Source: a virus
DNA: 33,829 bases
Reading direction: 5' to 3' (one strand)
Virus record (IMG/VR): IMGVR_UViG_3300017971_000575
Coordinates: 1 to 33,829 of that record
Made by a program: the position numbers and the translations under genes. Under the pieces are notes generated by a model that had not been told where the DNA came from, ran no database searches, and saw only the letters and a program-made list of their open reading frames with translations. Position 1 is the stretch's first letter. Every line of letters starts with the position of its first letter. Positions 1 through 9,400 of the stretch are shown one piece after another.

Positions 1-123
1 ACTGATCCGTTCAATCCGGCGACAATGTACTTTACCGGGGAGAACTTCACCGTGACAATGCGGCGACTGCTGGCTTTCTGTGGATCGTCGTTGTGGTATG
101 AGAGCATAGACGCAGAAGACTAG
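1..123 (+). CDS. 3' end of a truncated gene, probably virion protein
   Basis: The reading frame is open from the first base of the window and ends at the TAG at 121-123, giving the last 40 residues of a protein whose start lies outside. The visible part contains the stretches MYFTGENFTV and WYESIDAED. No family is recognised. It lies 8 bases upstream of the next gene, and its stop sits against that gene's Shine-Dalgarno (TAGGAGG), the same arrangement used between the following virion genes, so it probably belongs to the same late operon. Confidence 0.6.
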   Translation, partial: TDPFNPATMYFTGENFTVTMRRLLAFCGSSLWYESIDAED

Positions 124-131
124 GAGGAATT

Positions 132-512
132 ATGGCGACTGTAGTAGTGACAGCCGAGAAAAATGCTTTGCTGGATGCGATCTTTGCCAGCACAACGTAC
201 TGGGCATTGTCAACCACAACGCCTGCGGCTGATGGCACCAATGTCACTGAGCCGTCTGGCAACGGTTACACGCGTGTCACGGTAGCGGCTGGGGACATGA
301 GTGCGGCGGCAAGCGGTGCCATTGACAACGCGGCCATTGTTGCATTTCCTGAAGCCACAGGCTCGTGGGGCACTGTAACCTACATTCTGGTCTACGATGT
401 GGCAAGTGGTGGGACACCTCGCTATGCTATCTCTTTGACGGCATCCAAAACGATCTCGTCCGGTGAGACCCCGCGATTCGCTATCAGTGCGTTTGACCTG
501 TCCGTGACTTAG
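132..512 (+). CDS. Small virion-associated protein (tail or decoration type)
   Basis: A 126-residue protein starting at ATG 132 after a strong AGGAGG. The middle and C-terminal part (N-AAIVAFPEATGSWGTVTY, then LVYDVASGG and a KTISSGETPRFAIS segment) matches the pattern I remember for a common family of small phage virion proteins, in which a FPxATGxWGTVT motif is followed by a strand-rich tail. Those proteins are usually annotated as tail-fibre-like or minor structural. The composition is rich in Ala, Thr, Ser and Gly with no Cys, as expected of an all-beta virion part. Neighbours on both sides look structural. The exact position in the particle cannot be told. Confidence 0.7.
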   Translation: MATVVVTAEKNALLDAIFASTTYWALSTTTPAADGTNVTEPSGNGYTRVTVAAGDMSAAASGAIDNAAIVAFPEATGSWGTVTYILVYDVASGGTPRYAISLTASKTISSGETPRFAISAFDLSVT

Positions 513-522
513 GAGGTAACCT

Positions 523-1410
523 ATGGCGTTGAACCTTAACGGCTCGACACAGTACCTTTACAGTGGGTCATGGAATCCGCATAGCCAAGCGTACCCGTTC
601 ACATTTGCTGGCTGGTTCTATACGACTGACATGGCCCAGAACTCAGCCCTAATGTGCCTTGACAACAACACGGGCGGGTCCTACATCAACCTCGCACAGT
701 TTTTCGGTAGTGGCACTAGTCCGAACGATCCCGTGCGTGCTCTGACTTATCAAACGAGTTGGGCTAGTGCAGCCACGACAACTGGGGCAACCACGGGGAC
801 ATGGCATCATTTTGCTGCGGTGTGGGCTGCAACAAATGACCGCCGTGTTTACATTGACGGCAGTTCAAAGGGCACGGACTCAACTACCAAGACGTTTGGT
901 GCTCAGACCACGCAATTAGGCATAGGTGCCAGATATGCCAATGCTGCTGGTGCGGCTGCTGACCTGCTGTTCGGCGGGAAACTCGCTCATTGTGCCGCGT
1001 GGACTTCAGCACTCAGTGATGCTAATGTGGCTTCACTAGCAGGTGGGTCCTACCCAACGGCGGTAGACTCAGGCAACCTTGAAGACTATTGGGACCTGAT
1101 TTCAGATTCCAACTCTGATGGCGGCAACACTGGTACGTCACTGACAGAGGTAGGGTCTCCGACCTATGACGCTGATGACCCGTTGTCGTCAACTGTCACT
1201 GTGGAATTGGCTGCGTCGGGCGACATAGTGTTTTCAGGAACCGCTGATCTTGGTGTATCACCTGCCGTAGTGCTGGAAGCGAGTGGCGTGATCACGTTTG
1301 TAGGTGCTGCTGATTTGACCAAGCAAACAGTTGTCAAGGGATTGACTTCTGACGGGACACGGATGATCATTGGACTAGGAAATGATGAACTCTGGTATGA
1401 GGGGGTGTAA
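523..1410 (+). CDS. LamG/concanavalin-like jelly-roll virion protein
   Basis: A 295-residue protein starting at ATG 523 behind AGGAGG. Residues about 1-215 look like a LamG/concanavalin A-like jelly roll: an N-terminal LNGSTQYLY strand, then PFTFAGWFYTTD, a TGTWHHFAAVW segment, RRVYIDGS, and LFGGKLAHCAAW with TSALSDANVASLAGG at the end. In phages and bacteria such domains bind carbohydrate or other surface ligands. The last 80 residues are two similar beta segments (VELAASGDIVFSGTADL and VLEASGVITFVGAADL), possibly a small repeat module. The gene overlaps the next by one base (TAATG). A role in adsorption or head/tail decoration is inferred from the domain and the position. Confidence 0.72.
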   Translation: MALNLNGSTQYLYSGSWNPHSQAYPFTFAGWFYTTDMAQNSALMCLDNNTGGSYINLAQFFGSGTSPNDPVRALTYQTSWASAATTTGATTGTWHHFAAVWAATNDRRVYIDGSSKGTDSTTKTFGAQTTQLGIGARYANAAGAAADLLFGGKLAHCAAWTSALSDANVASLAGGSYPTAVDSGNLEDYWDLISDSNSDGGNTGTSLTEVGSPTYDADDPLSSTVTVELAASGDIVFSGTADLGVSPAVVLEASGVITFVGAADLTKQTVVKGLTSDGTRMIIGLGNDELWYEGV

Positions 1411-2966
1411 TGGCTGCTGGAACTATGGTGCAACTCGCCGCCTCAGTTGGTGACATTGACACGTCTGATAACCTGACGTGCACAAACGCGTACGGCAAGG
1501 CGATCATCCTCAATGGTGAGAACCTGAAGGTGTTCGACCCGTCGAACTCGAAGATCACGACTGCGGACATTGGATCACACCCACCGGACCACAAGACTAA
1601 ACTGACTGGTGGCACGTCGGGTGCGATCATGTATGTAGACTATGTCACTGCCCTGTCTGGGGCAACTACACTCTACGGGCACAAGGGTGGTGACACTACC
1701 AACACGTTTTCAAGTGGAGAGACTGTCACTGGGACAGACAATGATGGTAACTCCATCTCGTTCACGCTCAATGCAAATGAAGTAGCACCGGCTGACGTGC
1801 CGGGCGGGCATTGGTATGACTTCACGGTGTACGGCCAGGACGCCACGTTCGGTGAACTGCCTGCAAAGGCGTACCTCGGTGCCCTGTACCTTGGACGCTT
1901 GTACATCACCGGCAACCCTGACGATCCGTTCGCATGGTATGCATCAGCACAGCGTAACGTGTTCAACTGGTTGTATGACCAGCAAGACGTAGCATCTGCG
2001 GTCAGGGGTGGCGACACTGACATCGGTGACCTACAAGACGTGCCTCGTGCTCTGGTGCCATACGGCAACAGTTACTTGCTGTTCGGGTGTGCGGGCAGTA
2101 TGTACATCCTGATCAATGACCCACGGCAGGGTGGTACGCTGCGTAAGGTGTCAAAGGAAGTCGGCATGTTCGGTGCTCGGTCCTGGTGTCACGATGAGCA
2201 CGGTAACCTGTACTTTCTCGGCACAGGTGGGCTGTACCGCATGGCACCGGACGCAATGCGGATTGAGCACATGACTGAATTGGTGTTGCCCAAGTTGATG
2301 GATGATGAGGCACTGGACCCGTCAACTCATCGGGTGACCATGGCGTACGACTTTGATCGGCACGGGATCATGATCGGTATGGTGACGCTGGCGACTGGGG
2401 CGAACTCCTGCTACTGGTACGAGAAGCGGGCAGGGGCGTTTTTCCCTGAGACGTACCCTGTTGTGTGTTCGCCGTACTCCATGATCTACTATGACTCTGC
2501 GACCACGTCTGACAAGGGCTTGGTTTTCGGTTGTGCTGATGGTCACATGCGGACGCATGTTGACAGTGAGACTGATGACGACATTGGGGCGACCGACCAA
2601 GCGGTCGATAGCTACGTGACAGTCGGCCCGTTTCAGATGGGTGATAAGCTGGGGGATGAAGGAATCTTCCAGGGGCTGCACGGCATTCTGGCTGGTGGGG
2701 CTAGTGGCGGGAGTGAGTCAGACTCCAGTGATGTCACGTGGTACTACTACGTTGGGGACTCGCCCGAAGAGGTTATGGAGAAGGTAGCCGCTGATACTTA
2801 CTCAACGTCTGGCACGCTACACGGGCCGGGCTATGTGAAGGGGAAGCGGTCATTGAAACGAGTGCGTGGCAAGTACGGAGCGATCCGGCTGCGAAACAAT
2901 ACGGCCTCACAGACGTGGGGATATGAAGAGATTGAAGTGCTGATTGAACCAGCGGGGAGGTTGTAA
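1410..2966 (+). CDS. Large beta-rich tail/stabilisation-type virion protein
   Basis: A 518-residue protein whose ATG overlaps the stop of the LamG-like gene (TAATG). It is rich in aromatic and Gly/Asp turns. The central section (LYLGRLYITGNPDDPFAW, then VPYGNSYLLFGCAGSMYIL, HGNLYFLGTGGLYRMAPD and later VFGCADGHMRTH) has the repeating short-strand pattern of a beta-propeller. This resembles phage stabilisation or tail-tube-associated proteins of the P22 gp10 type, but that is a resemblance of layout and not a proven match. The C-terminus ends in a basic and aromatic segment (RLRNNTASQTWGYEEIEV) typical of a closing strand. There are no catalytic motifs. It is read as a structural component of the tail or neck. 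Confidence 0.62.
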   Translation: MAAGTMVQLAASVGDIDTSDNLTCTNAYGKAIILNGENLKVFDPSNSKITTADIGSHPPDHKTKLTGGTSGAIMYVDYVTALSGATTLYGHKGGDTTNTFSSGETVTGTDNDGNSISFTLNANEVAPADVPGGHWYDFTVYGQDATFGELPAKAYLGALYLGRLYITGNPDDPFAWYASAQRNVFNWLYDQQDVASAVRGGDTDIGDLQDVPRALVPYGNSYLLFGCAGSMYILINDPRQGGTLRKVSKEVGMFGARSWCHDEHGNLYFLGTGGLYRMAPDAMRIEHMTELVLPKLMDDEALDPSTHRVTMAYDFDRHGIMIGMVTLATGANSCYWYEKRAGAFFPETYPVVCSPYSMIYYDSATTSDKGLVFGCADGHMRTHVDSETDDDIGATDQAVDSYVTVGPFQMGDKLGDEGIFQGLHGILAGGASGGSESDSSDVTWYYYVGDSPEEVMEKVAADTYSTSGTLHGPGYVKGKRSLKRVRGKYGAIRLRNNTASQTWGYEEIEVLIEPAGRL

Positions 2967-3662
2967 ATGCCTATCAGACGTGCACGTAGTGGTAGAACCA
3001 GAAAGGGCTACGGGAGCACTGGCGGTGACGGTGTGATGGACTTCCAGAGCATCCTGGCAAAAATGGCAGAAACGCTTGCTCCTGGCGGGACTGCTGAGAA
3101 GACTCGCATAGGGCAGATCAACAAGGAAGCTGAGATGCTTGGTAATCGGATGGAAGGGGCGAACATCGCACGCGGGCTTGGTAACGCCACGATGGGTGTA
3201 GCACCGACCGTCGAGGCACAAGCGTCTGTAGCACGGGAGTCGGCACGGTCGAACATCCTGGGACAGTTCATCCAGACCCTACAGTTCCTCGCTGATGCGT
3301 CACTGCGGCAGCAGGGGCTTGACATACAGGCAACACAGGCCGCAGGGCCGACCAATGCACAGCGTGGGCTGGATGCGTTTGGTAGTCCGATGCGTGGGAC
3401 ACTTGCTGCAACTGAGCAAGCACTGGGTGAAGCCCAGTTACGTAGAGCAACACAACCGGAGACAGTCGCACCAACAGCCCAAGAGTTCCCGTCACTGTTC
3501 GGGGCAGGTGGCATGACTGGTGACCTGGACTTCGGCAGCAACCCGTTTGCAATCGCAACTGGTGGAGGCACACCGGCTGCTCCTGCTTATGATCCGTGGG
3601 GTCCGGTCAAGGGCTATGGTGAGTTGGAGAGTGGATTCTCCGTAGGCACAAGACCTGTTTAG
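2967..3662 (+). CDS. Helical virion-associated protein of unknown function
   Basis: A 231-residue protein whose ATG follows the previous stop directly (TAAATG), with GGGGAGG upstream. The N-terminus is basic (RRARSGRTRKG). Residues about 25-115 are predicted mostly helical, with many Ala, Gln and charged residues (LAKMAETLAPGG, QINKEAEMLGNRMEGA, ILGQFIQTLQFLADASLRQQ), and the C-terminal third is Gly/Pro-rich and probably disordered. No domain is recognised. Small helical, Ala/Gln-rich proteins beside large ejection-type proteins are often internal virion or head-completion proteins, so a minor structural role is likely but unproven. Confidence 0.6.
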   Translation: MPIRRARSGRTRKGYGSTGGDGVMDFQSILAKMAETLAPGGTAEKTRIGQINKEAEMLGNRMEGANIARGLGNATMGVAPTVEAQASVARESARSNILGQFIQTLQFLADASLRQQGLDIQATQAAGPTNAQRGLDAFGSPMRGTLAATEQALGEAQLRRATQPETVAPTAQEFPSLFGAGGMTGDLDFGSNPFAIATGGGTPAAPAYDPWGPVKGYGELESGFSVGTRPV

Positions 3663-3672
3663 GAGGTGACAC

Positions 3673-5679
3673 ATGGCGACACGTGGGTACAATCCTGGGA
3701 TTGGGGTGCCCAATCCTGGCGAGGCGTCCCCGGCTGTAATCACAGCGATCCAGCAGATCATCTCCAAGTTGGGTGCGTTGTCCAGTCCAACGTTTGAGGA
3801 CATATCACTAGGTGGGTTTGTTGACGACGGGGCCGGGTTCGTGAAGAACGATGCGACTGGCCTGCTCACTGGCGGGAACGTGATTGACGTGAGTGACCTA
3901 CCAGCACACGCTGCTACGCACGAGTCTGGTGGCGTGGATGAGATAGACCATGATAGTCTCCTTGGCTTTGTAGCGGACGAGCATGTGGCCCACAGTGGGG
4001 TCACCCTTACCGCAGGCAACGGCCTGACTGGTGGTGGTGACATCTCAGCCAGCAGATCGTTTGCGGTTGATGGCGTACTTGAGGACCTGATGACGCTCGG
4101 TGCTCCAACGGCTGATGGTGAGTTCATCGTCGCCACTGGGGCTGGCGTGTTTGCCTATGAGACTGGTGATACCGCAAGAACGTCACTGGGTGTCGGTACT
4201 GGTGATACGCCAGCGTTTAGCGGCGTGACACTGACTGGAAACTCTACGTCGTCTGGTCGGCTTGATATTGATTTCAGCACGACCCTCAGTAACCAGAAGG
4301 CACTGGACACTGTTTTGACAGTTGATACCAGTGGTGGAGACGTGGGGGTTGGAGTTGGTGTTAGGAGCATGGTGGAGGTGTCAGGTGGTAACGACATCAC
4401 TAGCAACATCCTGGCACATCAGGCTACAGCAAAACATGACGGCACTGGCACTGTAGCTTTGGCTAGAGCACTACAGGGACAAGTTCAGTGTTTGAGTGGT
4501 GGCACAGTTACTGAGGGTGCAGCCATCTATGCCAACGGGCCGTACATCACTAGCGGTGCAGTGACGACCATGTACGGCATCTATATTGAAGACATGTCAG
4601 TGACTGGGGTCACCAACGCGTGGGGTCTGTATCAGGCTGCTGCTGACGACAACTACTTGGCCGGTCAGCTTGGGGTTGGTATTAGTTCACCCGTAGCGAT
4701 GCTGCACGTGGCTGCTGATGACACTCAAGACCTTGCCATACTGCAAGAGGCAAGTGACACTGACTGGACTGACGCGATCTTGAAGTTCCGGCGTAGCCGT
4801 GGTACGGTAGCATCCCCCACAGTAGTACAAGACGGTGATGAAATCGGCACCATCCTTTGGCGTGCGTATGATGGATCGGACTGGGAGTCGGCTGCTGCTA
4901 TCTGGGCAGAGGTTGACGGTGAACCAGCGACTGCTGGTGACACCACTGACATGCCGGGTAAGTTGGTCTTTGCCACTACGGCTGACGGAACTGATTCTCT
5001 CGTCACCCGCATGGTGATTGATAATGCCGGTGTGACTTATATTGGTGACGGCGGCACCACTGACTATACCAAGATCGAAGTAGACGGTACAGTGGAGTTT
5101 AATGGTGCGGCTAAGGTATGGGATGACCTGCGGGTGCCTATCTCTTCCACCAAACTCGGTGGGTCTAAGGACCCGGACTTCGCCCAGTTCAAAGACGATG
5201 GCTCAAGTTCACAGGGTGTGTTCATTTATTGGTTTGACAAGACGACCGAGGAAGAGGTTTACTTCACGGCACAGTTCCCACACGCAAAGCAGAACGCTAG
5301 TGACATCGAGTGCCACGTGCATTGGGTGCCCAAGACAACTGGTGCGTCGGGAGAGTTTGTGAAGTGGGGGCTAGAGTACACGTGGGTAGACATCGACGGC
5401 ACGTATGGCAACACCACGATCATCTATAGCGATCCGACATCTGCGGCTAATGCCACCACCAGTGGTGACGCGGCTATGACTGCCAGCAAGCACTATGTCA
5501 CTGAGCTTGGGACCATCTCAGGGTCTGGCATTACCGGAGTATCGAGCATGCTGATCGGTCGTGTGTTCCGTGATGCTGGTGACGGCGATGATGATTACGA
5601 TGACGACGCTGGACTGCTAGAGATTGATTTCCACTACGAAATCGATACGCTTGGTAGCCGGTCAGAGTATACGAAATAG
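3673..5679 (+). CDS. Tail-fibre-like protein
   Basis: A 668-residue protein with AGGAGG upstream of ATG 3673. It has the layout of a phage tail fibre: a short N-terminal attachment part, a motif TLTAGNGLTGGGDISASRSF at about residues 115-134 that recurs in many fibres, a long Gly/Thr/Asp-rich repetitive shaft including GVGTGDTPAFSGVTLTGN, and a segment GVGISSPVAMLHVAADD of the kind found before C-terminal knob domains. The last 190 residues form a distinct domain (KLGGSKDPDFAQF to LLEIDFHYEIDTLGSRSEY) that resembles C-terminal domains of other environmental phage fibres. No S74 chaperone or enzymatic motif is seen. The likely role is receptor binding. Confidence 0.75.
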   Translation: MATRGYNPGIGVPNPGEASPAVITAIQQIISKLGALSSPTFEDISLGGFVDDGAGFVKNDATGLLTGGNVIDVSDLPAHAATHESGGVDEIDHDSLLGFVADEHVAHSGVTLTAGNGLTGGGDISASRSFAVDGVLEDLMTLGAPTADGEFIVATGAGVFAYETGDTARTSLGVGTGDTPAFSGVTLTGNSTSSGRLDIDFSTTLSNQKALDTVLTVDTSGGDVGVGVGVRSMVEVSGGNDITSNILAHQATAKHDGTGTVALARALQGQVQCLSGGTVTEGAAIYANGPYITSGAVTTMYGIYIEDMSVTGVTNAWGLYQAAADDNYLAGQLGVGISSPVAMLHVAADDTQDLAILQEASDTDWTDAILKFRRSRGTVASPTVVQDGDEIGTILWRAYDGSDWESAAAIWAEVDGEPATAGDTTDMPGKLVFATTADGTDSLVTRMVIDNAGVTYIGDGGTTDYTKIEVDGTVEFNGAAKVWDDLRVPISSTKLGGSKDPDFAQFKDDGSSSQGVFIYWFDKTTEEEVYFTAQFPHAKQNASDIECHVHWVPKTTGASGEFVKWGLEYTWVDIDGTYGNTTIIYSDPTSAANATTSGDAAMTASKHYVTELGTISGSGITGVSSMLIGRVFRDAGDGDDDYDDDAGLLEIDFHYEIDTLGSRSEYTK

Positions 5680-5687
5680 GAGGCACC

Positions 5688-6455
5688 ATGCCACAGTTTG
5701 AAGCGGCTAACTTTCAAGACCGTCAGCGTCTTGCTGAGCAAGCATACCGCAATAAGTTGCAGTCACTTGGTGACGAGTGGAACGCCTCAGCGACGAAACT
5801 ACGGAATCAGTTCTTCATGGAGCGTGATCCTCGACGCAAGCATCAGATCAAGATGGAGATCGAGGCGTTCAAGCAATCAAGTGCCGCACGGCGTCGTGAA
5901 ATAGACCGTGAGTTCTCTCTGGAACAGGAACGGCTGCGTACGTTTTACCAGCCAGCCGTCGAGGAGCAAGAACCAATGGACCCGGTCAAGACGTTCCGTG
6001 ATCTGCACACTCATCAGCAACGCCTGGAGGAGCAACTTCAGGAGTTCGAGGTTATGCCGGGTGGCAAGCACAAGAAGCCAGTCGGTATGGCGTTCCGGCG
6101 TGGTGAGGCACCGTTCGTTGGTGGCGGGCTACAGAGGGTCGTGACAGAGATGCGACCGGGTGGCAAAGACAAGAGTCTCCAGCCCTTCCGCAGATTGGTA
6201 CCGGCTACGCAAGAGGACATGAAACGATGGGCCGCACTGCAAGCGGACCTGGAAGAGACGAAGCGGCGTGTCGGTGAAATCACCCGCAGTCGCCACGTCA
6301 AAGCACGTGACACTGGGTCGGCGTTTGATCCGACTGGTGGTGGCACATTTGTTGACAAGGTAGAGCAGACCAAACCGAAGGACAGGCCAGCACCGCAACC
6401 CGCTGATTTCTCACAGATGACCGATGAGGAATTGCGACGAATTGCAGGAGGATAA
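5688..6455 (+). CDS. Coiled-coil virion-associated protein
   Basis: A 255-residue, highly charged protein with AGGAGG upstream of ATG 5688. Residues 1-90 are continuous Arg/Glu/Gln-rich helix (RQRLAEQAYRNKLQSLGDEW, RREIDREFSLEQERLRTFY), and a second helical stretch lies at 105-125. A basic linker with KHKKP follows. It ends in MTDEELRRIAGG, a short C-terminal signature I remember in internal or ejection-associated phage proteins. It lies directly before the 1296-residue gene with only 3 bases between them. It may assist or anchor the large ejection-type protein, but no enzymatic function is visible. Confidence 0.62.
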   Translation: MPQFEAANFQDRQRLAEQAYRNKLQSLGDEWNASATKLRNQFFMERDPRRKHQIKMEIEAFKQSSAARRREIDREFSLEQERLRTFYQPAVEEQEPMDPVKTFRDLHTHQQRLEEQLQEFEVMPGGKHKKPVGMAFRRGEAPFVGGGLQRVVTEMRPGGKDKSLQPFRRLVPATQEDMKRWAALQADLEETKRRVGEITRSRHVKARDTGSAFDPTGGGTFVDKVEQTKPKDRPAPQPADFSQMTDEELRRIAGG

Positions 6456-6458
6456 CGT

Positions 6459-9400
6459 ATGGCTTCACCGCAAGAATTAGCACGCCAGGAACTGGCACGC
6501 AGGGAGTTGGCACGCCGGGAGTTACAGAAGCGTGACGACGCCCCCGATGCGGTCCCTGACTATAAGGCTATGGCCCAACGTGTGTTCGGTCCTGATCTCG
6601 ATTCGTCTGCTGATATGGATCGTGCCATTGGCCGCATCCAGCAAGAGCAAGTTGCAACACCCAAGAAAGCAGCCAGAGCGGCGGGCAGGTCACTGAGTAG
6701 TGCCGCCTCTAAGACTGGCGTGTACGCGGCTGGTGCCGGGATCATCGAGGGTGGTGTCGGCCTTGCTAAGATGTACACTGAGAACTTCAAAAACGCTCAG
6801 AAGCGTATGTACGATAGCATGGACCTGCCGGTACCAGAGGCTGCTGAGAAACAGTTGTCGTCTGTTCAAGAGTGGGTCAACCAGTGGGAGAGCAACCTCG
6901 ATTGGTATAAGAGGGCACACCCTGAAGACTTCCTGCAACTGGAAGAGTCTGGGTTTAAGGGCGTGACAAAGGAACTGTTCAGCAACCCGATCAAGCTGGT
7001 CAAGGGTGCGGTGCAGTCACTGCCTCTTATGCTTGAAGGTATGCTGCCGGGTGGTGTGGTTCTGATGGCAAGTCAGGCGGCAGGCCAGCACTACATGGCT
7101 GCACGTGATGAGGGCAACGAGCCAGAGACGGCTGCACTGCGTGCATGGATGACGGCTGTTCCAGAGGCTGCTATCGAAAGGTTTACACTAGGCAAGAAGA
7201 TCGGCCTCTTCAAGAACATGAAGCCTGTGATCCAGGGTGGCACCCGCAAGGTCATGTGGGAAATGGGCAAAGCCTACGCTCGTGGTATGGGCGAAGAGGG
7301 ATCACAGACGTTCAACGAGAACCTGTGGAGATGGGTCTTCACTGATCGCAGCACCAACGTATGGAGTGGCGTGAAGGAAGCCGCAGCCATGGGTGGGCCT
7401 CTTGAGTCTATCTTCTCTGGCGTTGCTATGGCTGGTGGTGCTGGGAAGGTGGCGTACGTTGACAAGTCCGAGAAGATCAAACGAGTCAATCAGATTCGTG
7501 AAACCGTGCTTGACAACGTAAAGGGTGACGCAGAACGTAAGGAAGTCAACGCAGCCCTTGACAAAGTTGTCACTGACATCGAGGCTGGTAAGTATGACCA
7601 GACCCTGTCCGAAGACGAACAGACGGGAATGGACTACGGTCTTTCTCCTGAGCAGACCCAGGACATGTTGGGTTATGCTGAGACGCGGTTTCAAGAACTG
7701 CAACAGAAGAAGAACGAGCGTTCACTGGAAGGTAACGAGATTGCCGAGTGGAAGTTTCTGAAGGATCACCGCGACGATCTTACGGCACTGATCGAGCAGA
7801 GCACTGACCCGGCCTCTAGCGTCCAGTATATGGACCCGGCTAAGGGCAAGCCCGTCGAGCACAGTCGTAACCAGTACAAGAATATGGTTATGAACATGGT
7901 CGAGAAGCTAACCCAGTCAGACATTGAGCGTGGAGTGGAAGCCAAAGCAGCACGTGATGGTGCCCACGACATCTTGCACGAAGCGATCATCCAGGTCACT
8001 GGCAAGGACAAGAGCCTGAAGTCACTGAAGGGCAAACAACTGCGTCAGGTAGCACAGTACATGTCTGACTTTGCTGCGGACGGGGTGATCAGCGAGGACG
8101 ACTGGGACAACTACGTGATGGTCGATGGTAACCGGGTGAAGATGCGTGACGTGATGGAGCAGTCACAGGACACCGTGGCGAACATGCCACCAGCACGCAG
8201 GCGACGGCGTGGCGAGGTCACGACCACGAAGGCCAGCAGAACGCTGGGTCGGATCAAGAACTTCTTCTTCGGCCTGTCCAACACGCCACTGTATCACGTA
8301 GCCAAGCGGCTTGACGGTGGCGACGAGAACGGTGTGTATTCTCAGGTGCTCGACAAGAACATTCAGAACGGGCACACGGTTGAGGCCAAGCACAACCGGC
8401 ACGTCTATGACGCAGTGCGTGAGGGGCTGTCAGCGGCTGGCTTAACAGAGTCTGATCTGGTCCGCATGAGCAAGGACCTTGACCCCATACGGTCGGTCCT
8501 GCGGCGTGTGACCGAGCACCTACCGACCAAGCTGTCTGGCACTACACAACGCAATCAGGTCCGGTTAGGCAACGTGGACGCCAACCTATCCTGGGCCGAG
8601 TTGATCGACCTGTACCTGATCTCCAACCAGGAGGACGGATACAAGCACCTAACTGAAGGTGGTGCGGTGATTGGCGACCAGGAGACCGGGGCTATCACAC
8701 CGCAGCAACTGGCCGACATCAGGAACATGATCGAGGAAAATGATCAGGCCAAAGCAGTGGCCGATCTGTTCAAGAAGATCAGTAACTCCACATGGAGATC
8801 AACGATCAACGAGACGTCGCAGGCACTGGACGGACGGAAGATTGCCACCATCGATGACTGGTGGGGGCTTGAAGTACTGTCACCTGATGAGGTCGGCGGT
8901 GAGCGTAAAGAGTTCAACGTCAACCTGATCGAGAACAAGAGCATCTTGCACAAGCGTGCCAACAGTAGCAGACCACTGGTGGTTCGTGACGCGTTTCGAC
9001 GCTTCTCTGTATTCCAAGGTGCCATTGCCAACTACTTCGGCATGGCTGAGCCGTTCCGCATTGCACGCACTGTTCTCAATGACAAGTCCCTATGGGACGC
9101 GTACCGGAACCGTGGCATGCAGGACGAGTTTGACACTGCCCAGAAGCTATTGCAGCATGCACAGGGTACCGTGCACGCCAAGAATATTCTGGAGAGTGTG
9201 ATCGACTTCATCATGCCGAACACGTACCGGGCGTTGCTGTACTACAATCCGAAGGTATGGATGTCACAGTATACCTCGGTGTTCAATTACGGATCGTACG
9301 TCAGCAAGAAGTACATGAAGGACGTGTTCGGATCGATCAAGAACGTTGGTAACCGGGGGATTTGGGAAGAGATGTTGTCAACCTCGGACATTGCGTTCGA

